Below are positions 7,830 through 15,307 of a DNA stretch of 16,402 nucleotides, piece by piece (the stretch's first letter is position 1; the number at the start of each line of letters is the position of its first letter). The position numbers and the translations under genes are program-made. The stretch is from positions 1-16,402 of the forward strand of contig CAJWBY010000109.1 of the NCBI GenBank assembly GCA_913020705.1, given 5' to 3'. Origin of the DNA: an uncultured Colwellia sp. GTDB taxonomy: Bacteria > Pseudomonadota > Gammaproteobacteria > Enterobacterales > Alteromonadaceae. A model generated the notes under the pieces. That model had not been told where the DNA came from, did no database searches, and saw only the letters and a list, made by a program, of their open reading frames with translations.

Positions 7830-8258
7830 ATGAAAAATTATAAAGTGCAAGTTAAAGAAGAGTTACCAGCAGATGTGAATATTGTTTGGCAGCACCTCCG
7901 TGATTTTGGCGACATAAAATCCTGGGCAACGGGTAAAATTGTAAAAAAAGAAGGCTCTGGTGTCGGTATGATAAGGCATATAGCGTTCGATTTAGATAAA
8001 GTCGTTGAACGCTGCGAAGCTCATGATGAGAGTAATATGACGTTTACCTATCGTTTACTTGAATCACCTTGGCCAATGTCTGATTATGTTGCAACGGTAA
8101 TACTCACATCAAGTGGTCCGGGAAAAACACTGATTGAATGGTCATCAAACTATCAAGCAGATCAAGATAAAGCTGAGGCTGTACGAAATCTTATCGAGAG
8201 TACATATAGCATGGGCTTTATTGCTCGGTTACGTAAGACAGTGCTAAAACAGCTCTAA
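7830..8258 (+). CDS. SRPBCC-fold protein (polyketide cyclase/dehydrase-like)
   Basis: A 142-residue cytoplasmic protein without signal peptide or membrane segment. The N-terminal strand and helices (LPADVNIVWQHLRDFGDIKSW, residues 12-32), the mid-strands with GVGMIRHIAF and VVERCEA, the strand TLIEWSSNY (about 100-108) and the long C-terminal helix (about 112-142) fit the START-like SRPBCC fold, Polyketide_cyc2 type. Members bind hydrophobic ligands in a central cavity; few have known functions, and no catalytic residues can be assigned here. It lies 43 bases after the ABC exporter on the same strand with no terminator visible between, so co-transcription is likely. The ribosome binding site is weak (GGTAG). 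Calling it a cyclase would overreach. Confidence 0.8.
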   Translation: MKNYKVQVKEELPADVNIVWQHLRDFGDIKSWATGKIVKKEGSGVGMIRHIAFDLDKVVERCEAHDESNMTFTYRLLESPWPMSDYVATVILTSSGPGKTLIEWSSNYQADQDKAEAVRNLIESTYSMGFIARLRKTVLKQL

Positions 8259-8309
8259 AAACAACGTTTAATCACTCAAACTAGATAGCATTTCACATTA
8301 TTGTATTTT

Positions 8310-8366
8310 ATTATTTTAAGCGAAAGTAAACTAAATAACGCTATTTAACGTATATCGCTTAATAAT
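8310..8366. repeat. Long imperfect inverted repeat upstream of the RND operon
   Basis: ATTATT-tt-AAGCGA (8310-8323) pairs with TCGCTTAATAAT (8355-8366): twelve pairs with a two-base bulge. Read another way, it contains the perfect eight-base repeat TTAAGCGA/TCGCTTAA. The 31-base middle holds a smaller hairpin (AAATA-acgc-TATTT). It lies between the SRPBCC stop and the efflux start and may be the 3' end structure of the first transcript or an operator for the second. Confidence 0.45.
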
Positions 8367-8371
8367 TTATG

Positions 8372-8396
8372 AATAGTGTTGATTTACTACACTATT
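8372..8396. promoter_or_regulatory. Candidate operator dyad upstream of the RND efflux operon
   Basis: AATAGTGT (8372-8379) and ACACTATT (8389-8396) are perfect inverted half-sites nine bases apart, a 25-base dyad about 42 bases before the adaptor start. Its size and place resemble operators of TetR-type or other dimeric regulators that control efflux pumps. No regulator gene is adjacent, so the binding protein cannot be named. Confidence 0.45.
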
Positions 8397-8438
8397 TAAA
8401 AGAAATAGCCCCATAAATATAATCTAAGAGAGTGTTAA

Positions 8439-9764
8439 ATGACTGAAATTAATTCACCAAAAGAAACGGTGGAAGTCTCTGAAGTGTCAAATAAACCCGT
8501 AGTTTGGGGAGTACATTTAATTGTAACAATTGTCATATTCATTATTGCTTTTTCAATCATCGCTGCGATGTTTGCCAATAAACCCAGTGCTCGAAAATGG
8601 GGAGGTGGCCCACCAAGTTCAGTTGGGGTAGAAACAGTCCAATTAGAAGCCTCTAATTATCCCGTTTGGATTAAGTCTTATGGTTCTGCTGAGCCTTTAA
8701 CACGAACACAATTAGTCTCAGAAGTGAGTGGTCGTGTTATTGAAGTAGCCAATAACATTCGTGCGGGTTTGTCTTTTAAAAAGGGAGATATTCTGCTTAC
8801 TATTGATCCTCGCGATTACCAAATTGAAGTCGATGTTGCGAAATCAACGGTCGCTGATGCATGGGTAAAGTATAAAGAAGAATTAGCACAAGCCGATGTA
8901 GCAGAGCGTGACTGGAATGCAACACCAGGAAGTGAAGGTGGTCGAGACCTAGCATTGAGGAAACCACAAGTAGCAGCTGCATTAGCGTCTTTTGATGCAT
9001 CTAAAGCTCGATTAGCTAAAGCAGAACTTAACCTTGAAAGAACTGAAGTTAAAGCGCCGTTTGATGGCAAAATTTTAAAACAAATGGTGGATTTAGGACA
9101 AGTACTTAATCCTTCTCAAACTATTGCTGAAATATACTCAACTGACTTCATTGAAGTCAGGTTACCTGTAAAAGCTCAAGATTTAGCCCACATTAAATTA
9201 CCTGATTATTCTCAAACACAAGGTAACACACCAGAAAAAAACCAAGATCATTTACCTGCGGTGCTTTTTGAAGGTGAATTAGGCGGTAAAACTTTCACTT
9301 GGGAAGGCAAGTTAGTGCGCAGTGAAGGAGCTTTTGATTCATCAACTCGCATGCTTTACGTTGTAGCTAAACTTGACAATCCTTTTGTCCGTTCACCAGA
9401 ATTGCCGGCTTTGCGCGTAGGACAGTTTTTAAGAGCTAAGATTGAGGGTAATCAATTAATGGATGTTTACGCTATTCCAAGACGTGCCGTTAGTCAGAGT
9501 AATATGATCGCATTAGCTAATAATGGATTATTGCAAAAAAGATTAATTAGCCCTTTATGGACAGATGCACAGTCTGTGGTAATTTCAGCATCATCAGGCA
9601 TTAACGATAATACCGCAGCAATAAATTCCAGCGAGCAACTTATTTTAACGCCTACCGCAAATCTAGCAACAGGCACACGTGTAAAGTCACTGAATGATGA
9701 TCAAGCAAGTTTAGCTGTAGCAAAAAAAATGCAGACAAAACCAACCGCAACTACAGCAAAATAG
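8439..9764 (+). CDS. RND efflux periplasmic adaptor (HlyD/AcrA-like membrane fusion protein)
   Basis: A 441-residue adaptor linking an inner-membrane RND pump to an outer-membrane channel. A short cytoplasmic N-terminus is followed by one membrane anchor (about residues 22-45, no lipobox), so it is an anchored adaptor rather than a lipoprotein. The two lipoyl half-motifs lie at about 90-125 (SEVSGRVIEVANNIRAG, KKGDILLTID) and 203-235 (VKAPFDGKILKQMVDLGQVL). The helical hairpin between them (about 128-202), rich in Ala, Lys and Glu, contacts the channel. A beta-barrel and membrane-proximal region follow, with GQFLRAKIEG and YAIPRRAV. The last 30 residues are low-complexity. AGAGAG precedes the start. 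The pump gene begins nine bases after the stop, so this is one operon. The substrate is not predictable. Confidence 0.9.
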   Translation: MTEINSPKETVEVSEVSNKPVVWGVHLIVTIVIFIIAFSIIAAMFANKPSARKWGGGPPSSVGVETVQLEASNYPVWIKSYGSAEPLTRTQLVSEVSGRVIEVANNIRAGLSFKKGDILLTIDPRDYQIEVDVAKSTVADAWVKYKEELAQADVAERDWNATPGSEGGRDLALRKPQVAAALASFDASKARLAKAELNLERTEVKAPFDGKILKQMVDLGQVLNPSQTIAEIYSTDFIEVRLPVKAQDLAHIKLPDYSQTQGNTPEKNQDHLPAVLFEGELGGKTFTWEGKLVRSEGAFDSSTRMLYVVAKLDNPFVRSPELPALRVGQFLRAKIEGNQLMDVYAIPRRAVSQSNMIALANNGLLQKRLISPLWTDAQSVVISASSGINDNTAAINSSEQLILTPTANLATGTRVKSLNDDQASLAVAKKMQTKPTATTAK

Positions 9765-9767
9765 GAG
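9763..9767 (+). promoter_or_regulatory. Ribosome binding site of the RND pump overlapping the adaptor stop
   Basis: AGGAG begins inside the TAG stop of the adaptor gene (9762-9764) and lies six bases before the ATG at 9774. Ribosomes ending on the adaptor sit on this site, which suggests coupled translation of the two efflux components. Confidence 0.65.
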
Positions 9768-9773
9768 CATATT

Positions 9774-12700
9774 ATGCATAGTTTAATCGCTTGGTTTGCT
9801 CGCAACGATGTTGCAGCCAATCTTTTAATGTTAATCATTGTTGTCGCTGGACTTTATAGTTTATCGAATAAAATACCCGTTGATTTGTTTCCAGAATTTG
9901 AAATTAATACCGTGCAAGTTAGCACAGTCTTACCTGGAGCTTCGCCACAAGAGGTTGAAGAAGGGTTAACAATAAAAATTGAAGAAGCAATTCAAGATAT
10001 CGCGGGAATTCGTGAAATGACCTCGCGCTCTAATGAAGGCCGATCAACGGTAACGGTTGAAGTTGAGGATGGTTTTGACGTAAGAGAAATGCTTGATGAA
10101 ATGAAGTCACGTGTTGACGCCATCAATAATTTCCCAGTTGAAGCTGAGCGCCCACTAGTTACTATGCCTCAAAGAATGCGCGATGCAATAGGTGTTGTGA
10201 TGTATGGCGATTATGATGGTCTCACCTTACGTCGTCTTGCTGAAGATGTTCGAGATGAGCTTGCTTCGTTACCGCAAGTTACACAAGTAAGCGTTGATAA
10301 TTCGCTTCGCTTTGAAATATCTATCGAAATACCTGAGTGGTCGTTAAGAAAGTACGACCTTACGTTAGAAAAAGTTTCAGATGCATTAAGACGTAATTCT
10401 ATGGACGTGTCAGCGGGTAACTTAAAAACTGAAGGTGGTGACATCTTTATTCGTAGTATAGGCCAAGCATATCGAGCAAGCGATTTTAGTGAGCTTCCTA
10501 TTTTAACCGACCAAGATGGTACATTAATACGTTTAGGTGATATTGCAGTTCTCCGTGATGAATTTGAAGAAACGCCATTAAGAACAAGATTTAATGGTAT
10601 ACCCGCCATAGAAGTAGAAGTATTTCGTATCGGTGACCAAAGTATTATTGAAGTAACTGATGCAGTTAAAGATTATATAGCCAGCAAGCAGGAAGCTTTA
10701 CCTGAAGGATTAACCATGACTTACTGGCGCGATCGCAGTAAGTCCATTAAAGCGCGGTTGGCAACACTCACCAAAAGTGCTTGGCAAGGTGCGCTTTTAG
10801 TTATCTTGTTACTCGCTTTATTCTTAAGACCTGCTGTTGCATTATGGGTTTGTATCGGTATTCCAATGTCCTTTATGGGGGCATTTATACTCATGCCTAT
10901 ATTTGGTATATCGCTCAATTTAATGAGCCTCTTCGCATTTATTTTAGTACTGGGTATCGTTGTTGATGATGCTATCGTTACCGGTGAAAATGTTTATGAG
11001 CATATGCAGCGTGGGACAGATCCGCTTACAGCGGCTATTAAAGGTACGCAAGAAGTTGCAGTACCCGTTACTTTCGGTATTTTAACAACGGTAGCAGCTT
11101 TTATACCACTTGCTTTATTAGAAGGTAGAGGAAGTTGGTATCAAAGTATTCCTTATGTGATTGTGCCAGTTTTACTCTTTTCGTTAATAGAATCAAAACT
11201 CGTGTTACCTGCGCATCTTAAACATATTAAACCGCGTACAGGTGCTCCATCACGATTAACACGAATTCAAATGGCAATATCAACTTCCCTAGAAACCTTT
11301 ATAGCCAGAGTATACCAACCGGCACTAGCATTAGCCCTTCGCTGGCGTTATGCCACACTTGCTATCATGTTGTCGTCACTGTTTATTGTGATTGGTGCAT
11401 TGTCGAGTGGACAAACAAAATTTGTTTTTTTCCCACGTGTACAAAGCGAGGTAGCAACAGCAACCCTAACAATGCCAGCGGGAACTGCTTTTGAAAGTAC
11501 AGATCGAATTGTTGCTCACATGACTAAACAAGCGCAGTTATTACAGGAAAAATATATTGATCCAGAATCAGGCGAGTCAATCATAAAGAACATTTATTCT
11601 ATCAGTGGAGGCCGTAATTCAACTACAGGTCGTGTTCGTGTTGAAACTATTCCTCCAGAATTACGTAGTTTAGAAATTGGTACACAACAACTCGTTGCCG
11701 AGTGGCGTAAAATGGTGGGTCAAGTAGCTGGGGCTGAACAGCTTAATTACCGTGCTGAAATAGGTTGGAGTAGACCCGCAATAAACATTGAATTACGGGG
11801 TAAAAATGCTGATGATTTAGCTGAGTTAGGCGATAAATTCAAAGATAAACTATCTGAGTTTACGGCGATTTCCGATGTTGAAGATTCTATGTCGGATGGA
11901 AAAGAAGAATTACAATTAAAGCTTAAACCCGAAGCCACTTTACTTGGGCTTAATTTAAATATGGTCGCTAGGCAAGTTCGTCAAGCGGTCTATGGCTTTG
12001 AAGTTCAGCGTATTCAACGTGGACGTGAAGAAGTGCGTGTGATGGTGAGATATCCTATTTCTGCAAGGCAGTCGATTGAAACATTAGAACAGATGATGAT
12101 CAGAGTTGCGGAACGCCAAGAAGTTCCTTTATGGCAAATTGCTGACATTGTACCTGGTTTAAGTCCATCAAGTATTTTGCGTATTGATCGTCAACGCACG
12201 CTTTCTGTTACCGCCGATTTCGATAAAGAGCAAGGGGACTTATCTGCTGTTCAAAAAGAATTGGAAGAATTCTTACAAAAAGCTATTAGCAGTTATCCTG
12301 GTATGAACTATGAAATGGCGGGAGAAGCAAGAGATCAGAAAGAGTCTTCTAATGAATTAAAATTTGGACTGTATGGCTTGTTACTTGTGATATATATTTT
12401 GCTCGCAATACCTTTCAAAAGTTATGCCCAACCTCTCGTTGTAATGTTAGTTATTCCCTTTGGAATGGTTGGCGCTGTAATAGGTCATTGGATAATGGGA
12501 ATGAATTTAACCTTATTAAGCTTAATGGGGGTATTAGCATTATCCGGTGTTGTGGTTAATGACTCTCTCGTTCTCGTGGATTATATTAATAAAAAACGCG
12601 CTGAAGGAGTTGCTTTATTTGATTCTGTATATGCAGCAGGTGGCAGACGATTTAGGCCTGTAATACTCACTTCGTTAACAACGTTCGCGGGTTTAATGCC

Positions 12701-12908
12701 CTTATTATTCGAAAAAAGTACGCAAGCGCAGTTTTTAATTCCAATGGCAGTAAGTCTAGGTTTTGGTATTTTATTTGCTACGATTATTACGCTATTTTTA
12801 GTGCCGATAAACTATTTGATTATGGAAGATATCAAGCGTTACTGTGTCCGTTACAAAAACGATATGCGATGGTTAATTAACAAAGGCATTAATAAAGTAA
12901 AATCGTAA
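9774..12908 (+). CDS. RND efflux pump, inner-membrane permease (AcrB/MMPL family)
   Basis: A 1044-residue proton-driven pump, normal length for trimeric RND transporters, with a first helix (about 12-30), a periplasmic porter domain, helices 2-6, a second porter domain and helices 8-12. The helix 4 Asp pair is present (GIVVDDAIVTGEN, D398-D399), matching AcrB D407/D408. At the helix 10 position of AcrB K940 this protein has N929 within SGVVVNDSLVLVDYINK, so the usual Lys of the proton relay is absent; I recall other RND pumps with this VVVND motif, so it looks like a subfamily trait rather than damage. The periplasmic N-terminal motif PVDLFPEFE is typical. It is co-transcribed with its adaptor. 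No outer-membrane factor is encoded here, so a TolC-like protein elsewhere is required. Substrates are unknown. Confidence 0.93.
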   Translation: MHSLIAWFARNDVAANLLMLIIVVAGLYSLSNKIPVDLFPEFEINTVQVSTVLPGASPQEVEEGLTIKIEEAIQDIAGIREMTSRSNEGRSTVTVEVEDGFDVREMLDEMKSRVDAINNFPVEAERPLVTMPQRMRDAIGVVMYGDYDGLTLRRLAEDVRDELASLPQVTQVSVDNSLRFEISIEIPEWSLRKYDLTLEKVSDALRRNSMDVSAGNLKTEGGDIFIRSIGQAYRASDFSELPILTDQDGTLIRLGDIAVLRDEFEETPLRTRFNGIPAIEVEVFRIGDQSIIEVTDAVKDYIASKQEALPEGLTMTYWRDRSKSIKARLATLTKSAWQGALLVILLLALFLRPAVALWVCIGIPMSFMGAFILMPIFGISLNLMSLFAFILVLGIVVDDAIVTGENVYEHMQRGTDPLTAAIKGTQEVAVPVTFGILTTVAAFIPLALLEGRGSWYQSIPYVIVPVLLFSLIESKLVLPAHLKHIKPRTGAPSRLTRIQMAISTSLETFIARVYQPALALALRWRYATLAIMLSSLFIVIGALSSGQTKFVFFPRVQSEVATATLTMPAGTAFESTDRIVAHMTKQAQLLQEKYIDPESGESIIKNIYSISGGRNSTTGRVRVETIPPELRSLEIGTQQLVAEWRKMVGQVAGAEQLNYRAEIGWSRPAINIELRGKNADDLAELGDKFKDKLSEFTAISDVEDSMSDGKEELQLKLKPEATLLGLNLNMVARQVRQAVYGFEVQRIQRGREEVRVMVRYPISARQSIETLEQMMIRVAERQEVPLWQIADIVPGLSPSSILRIDRQRTLSVTADFDKEQGDLSAVQKELEEFLQKAISSYPGMNYEMAGEARDQKESSNELKFGLYGLLLVIYILLAIPFKSYAQPLVVMLVIPFGMVGAVIGHWIMGMNLTLLSLMGVLALSGVVVNDSLVLVDYINKKRAEGVALFDSVYAAGGRRFRPVILTSLTTFAGLMPLLFEKSTQAQFLIPMAVSLGFGILFATIITLFLVPINYLIMEDIKRYCVRYKNDMRWLINKGINKVKS

Positions 12909-12932
12909 TCGCGTTTACTTATTAAGTCGTTA

Positions 12933-12975
12933 CATAATAACAGCCTACTCGTTTTTTTAGTGGACTGTTATTATG
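12933..12975 (+). repeat. Long hairpin downstream of the RND operon (possible transcript end)
   Basis: CATAATAACAG (12933-12943) and CTGTTATTATG (12965-12975) are perfectly complementary over 11 bases. CCTACT/AGTGGA extends the stem with one mismatch and one G-U pair, to 17 positions with a nine-base loop (CG plus seven T). The T-run is in the loop and no T-run follows the stem, so it is not a standard intrinsic terminator on either strand. It may protect the 3' end of the efflux mRNA. Confidence 0.5.
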
Positions 12976-13001
12976 ATTAATTTATAAAAAGCTAATCATA
13001 A
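12971..13001 (+). repeat. Second hairpin that competes with the first
   Basis: TTATGATTA (12971-12979) is perfectly complementary to TAATCATAA (12993-13001) with a 13-base loop. Its 5' arm shares five bases (12971-12975) with the 3' arm of the hairpin at 12933-12975, so the two cannot be fully formed together. This is the geometry of a switch, though it may be chance in such AT-rich DNA. Confidence 0.45.
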
Positions 13002-13024
13002 CTTTTTCAATAAAAGTAACTTTT
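13001..13024 (+). repeat. ACTTTT/AAAAGT/ACTTTT alternating repeat
   Basis: ACTTTT (13001-13006), AAAAGT (13012-13017) and ACTTTT (13019-13024) let the central AAAAGT pair with either neighbour. The left pairing has a five-base loop; the right one is a tight dyad with a single central base, better read as a DNA site. It lies about 45 bases before the lipoprotein start, in its likely promoter area. Confidence 0.35.
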
Positions 13025-13067
13025 CAAAGTGATTTTAGATAACAGATAAAATGAGTGGAAGCGTAAT

Positions 13068-13919
13068 ATGAAACGACATATTAAAAATGGCTTGTTAGTA
13101 GTCTTTAGTTCATTTTTTCTATCAGCATGTAGTTTTAGTTTTATCTATAACAATTTAGATTGGTGGAGTAATTGGTATCTTGATGATTACGTGACACTAA
13201 ACCAAGAACAGCAAAAGGTTTTTGATATTTCATTTAATGAACTTCATTCTTGGCATAGAAAAACACAGTTGAGAGAATACTACTTGCAACTCACCGCTTT
13301 GAAAAAACAAGTTGATTCCGGTATCTCGCAAAAAAAAATTTATGATCATTTAGCGAACATTAAATATCATTGGTTTGTAGTGAGAGAGCAAGCCAAACCC
13401 CAACTAATATCATTAATCGATACTTTGAGTGAAAACCAAAGGCAGCAAGTTATTGATGAAATTGAGAGTGTTAATAAAGAACGTATCGAAGACCGCGATG
13501 AACTTACTAAAGAAGAATGGTACAAAGAAACATGTAAGCAAAGGCAACAGCAGTTCAAAAAGTGGATAGGGAAATTAAACCAAGATCAGAAAGCCGAAGT
13601 GTGTAATTTTGTAAAAGAGTTATCATCGACTTTTAAACACATAATGGATTACCGCATAAAATGGCACACCGATTTTAAACAAGCCTTAGCAATCGACATA
13701 AGTAAACAGCAATATGAAGTTATGTTTACGGAGCTTATCTCTAATCCAGAGTTATTAAAGTCTGATGAATATGTAAAATTATCTGATAAAAATAGTGATA
13801 TATCAGTTAAGATATTTCATTACGTTATGAACAATTTAACGAAAAAACAACGTAACCGATTCAATAATGAAATAGACGATCTTATTAATGATTTTAAAGC
13901 ACTTGAGATGAACGATTAG
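13068..13919 (+). CDS. DUF6279-type lipoprotein of unknown function
   Basis: A 283-residue lipoprotein. The signal peptide ends in the lipobox L18-S19-A20-C21, so C21 should be lipidated; the next residues are S-F-S, not Asp, which favours sorting to the outer membrane. The mature start has the family hallmark IYNNLDWWSNWYLDDYVTL (about 26-44) and WHRK (62-65). The rest is predicted almost wholly helical, highly charged and rich in Lys, Glu and Gln, with probable coiled-coil stretches. DUF6279 proteins are widespread in Gammaproteobacteria; I know of no assigned role. A GGAAG ribosome binding site precedes the ATG. It stands alone, separated from the efflux operon by about 160 bases of hairpin-rich DNA and from the next gene by about 250 bases. 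Confidence 0.8.
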   Translation: MKRHIKNGLLVVFSSFFLSACSFSFIYNNLDWWSNWYLDDYVTLNQEQQKVFDISFNELHSWHRKTQLREYYLQLTALKKQVDSGISQKKIYDHLANIKYHWFVVREQAKPQLISLIDTLSENQRQQVIDEIESVNKERIEDRDELTKEEWYKETCKQRQQQFKKWIGKLNQDQKAEVCNFVKELSSTFKHIMDYRIKWHTDFKQALAIDISKQQYEVMFTELISNPELLKSDEYVKLSDKNSDISVKIFHYVMNNLTKKQRNRFNNEIDDLINDFKALEMND

Positions 13920-14177
13920 CTAAGTTCGATCTAACGAGAAGGTAAATAGAACAATATATTCGAGCGTTTTATTTGATAATATTCGATGTCTTATTATTCA
14001 TCACTTATGCGATTATTTCTCTGTCTATCAATGCCTATGATACGATGATTCAGTTTGCTGCTGGGATAATTGTTATACGGGCGACAAATAGTTCAAATAC
14101 AAATCTCGATAAATACTTGTTTAACGTGATATAAAATCAACCATCATCCGCAAAGACATTTTCTATTGAATGGCAAC

Positions 14178-15296
14178 ATGCAAATAAATTTCATCGACAA
14201 TATCGACAAAATAAGTATAAACGACTGGGATAACTTAAATAATTCACCTTGTCCTTTTCTTCGTTATGATTTTTTTGATGCACTTGAAAAAAGCGAATCT
14301 GCAAGTGGAAAACAAGGTTGGCAACCTCATCATTTAGTCGCAACTTCTCAAAATGAAGTTGCGGCCATAATGCCAATGTACCTGAAAAGTCATTCTTGGG
14401 GAGAATATGTTTTTGATTGGGATTGGGCCGATGCTTTTAAACGTAATGGCGTAGAGTATTACCCTAAATTAGTCGCTACCATTCCTTTTACTCCCGTTAG
14501 TAGTGATAAATTGCTTTCTTCACAAGTACGAGTAGAAGAGTTATTTGATCCATTAATCAAACATTGTGAACAAGAAGATATTAACAGTTGGCATATTCTG
14601 TATTGTCATGAAATTAAAACTGATTTACCTGAAGATGTTTTTCAAAGGAATACAGTTCAGTTTCATTGGTTTAATCATAATTACGAGAGCTTCGATGATT
14701 TTTTGAATACCTTTACTTCGCGTAAAAGAAAAAATACGCGTAAAGAAAGACTGTCGATAGCCCAGCAAGGTCTTAGTATTCGTCAGTTGTCCAATGATGA
14801 AATTACAGAAGCTGACCTTAAGTTTTTTTATTTAACTTACCAACTTACTTATTTGAAAAGGGGACACCAACCGCACTTGAGTTATGAGTTTTTTAAGCAA
14901 ATATTATCTAGCATGAGCAATAATATCTTATTGATTATTGCCAGTAATGGTCAAGAAGATATTGCTTGTGCACTCTTTATCTACGACGATGAAAAATTAT
15001 ATGGCCGGTATTGGGGCTGCACTAAACCATATAATAATTTACATTTTGAACTTTGTTATTATCGCGGTATTGAATTTTGCATTCAAAAAAAGCTAAAAAG
15101 TTTTAATCCGGGGACGCAAGGTGAACACAAAATTCAGAGGGGGTTCCAGCCTGTATTAACGCACTCTTACCATTGGATTAAACATCAAGCATTCAGAGGT
15201 GCAATTAAAGATTTTTGCCAACAAGAGCAAGAACATATGCTAACGTATCAACAACAATGTCAGCAATTATTGCCTTTCAAACAATCCGACGAATAA
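14178..15296 (+). CDS. FemAB-like/GNAT-fold protein of the DUF482 family (PF04339)
   Basis: A 372-residue cytoplasmic protein. Residues 75-98 (beginning GEYVFDWDWADAF) and the C-terminal segment 310-323 (NPGTQGEHKIQRGF, then HSYHW) are the signatures of this family, often annotated as peptidoglycan biosynthesis/recognition or N-acetyltransferase. Between them, KRKNTRKERLSIAQQGL and a second GNAT-like half (about 205-300) fit two tandem acyltransferase folds as in FemA/FemB. The family link suggests aminoacyl or acyl transfer, but the substrate is not established and the peptidoglycan label is weak. I chose the ATG at 14178 (MQINFID). The frame opens at TTG 14166, four codons earlier; neither has a clear ribosome binding site. 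The DUF938 gene begins 11 bases after the stop, so the two are probably co-transcribed. Confidence 0.8.
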   Translation: MQINFIDNIDKISINDWDNLNNSPCPFLRYDFFDALEKSESASGKQGWQPHHLVATSQNEVAAIMPMYLKSHSWGEYVFDWDWADAFKRNGVEYYPKLVATIPFTPVSSDKLLSSQVRVEELFDPLIKHCEQEDINSWHILYCHEIKTDLPEDVFQRNTVQFHWFNHNYESFDDFLNTFTSRKRKNTRKERLSIAQQGLSIRQLSNDEITEADLKFFYLTYQLTYLKRGHQPHLSYEFFKQILSSMSNNILLIIASNGQEDIACALFIYDDEKLYGRYWGCTKPYNNLHFELCYYRGIEFCIQKKLKSFNPGTQGEHKIQRGFQPVLTHSYHWIKHQAFRGAIKDFCQQEQEHMLTYQQQCQQLLPFKQSDE

Positions 15297-15307
15297 TAGA
15301 TTTATAT

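Noticed and set aside
8418..8423. TATAAT just upstream of the adaptor start as its -10 box
   Set aside because: Transcription would begin at about the ribosome binding site itself, leaving almost no leader, and no good -35 is present.
10211..10609. 132-residue minus-strand ORF inside the RND pump gene
   Set aside because: It is a shadow of a strongly supported coding frame, Ser/Arg-rich with no recognisable domain and no ribosome binding site.
12933..12975. Calling the hairpin after the RND pump a rho-independent terminator
   Set aside because: The T-run lies in the loop, not after the stem, and the bases following the stem are mixed A/T on both strands; it is listed as a hairpin instead.
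13051..13071. Seven-codon ORF (ATGAGTGGAAGC...) whose TGA overlaps the lipoprotein ATG
   Set aside because: It has no ribosome binding site of its own, and its GTGGAAG is the ribosome binding site of the lipoprotein; the overlap is best read as chance.
13986..14134. Two tiny ORFs (20 and 29 codons) overlapping by ATGA in the gap before the FemAB-like gene
   Set aside because: Neither has a ribosome binding site or recognisable sequence, and both are short enough to occur by chance. The gap 13920-14165 also shows two copies of ATATTCGA 23 bases apart, too short to call.
15215..15307. 31-residue N-terminal extension of the DUF938 methyltransferase
   Set aside because: It would overlap the FemAB-like gene by 82 bases, and the extra residues are just that gene read in another frame; DUF938 proteins normally begin near the MNKPFS segment.
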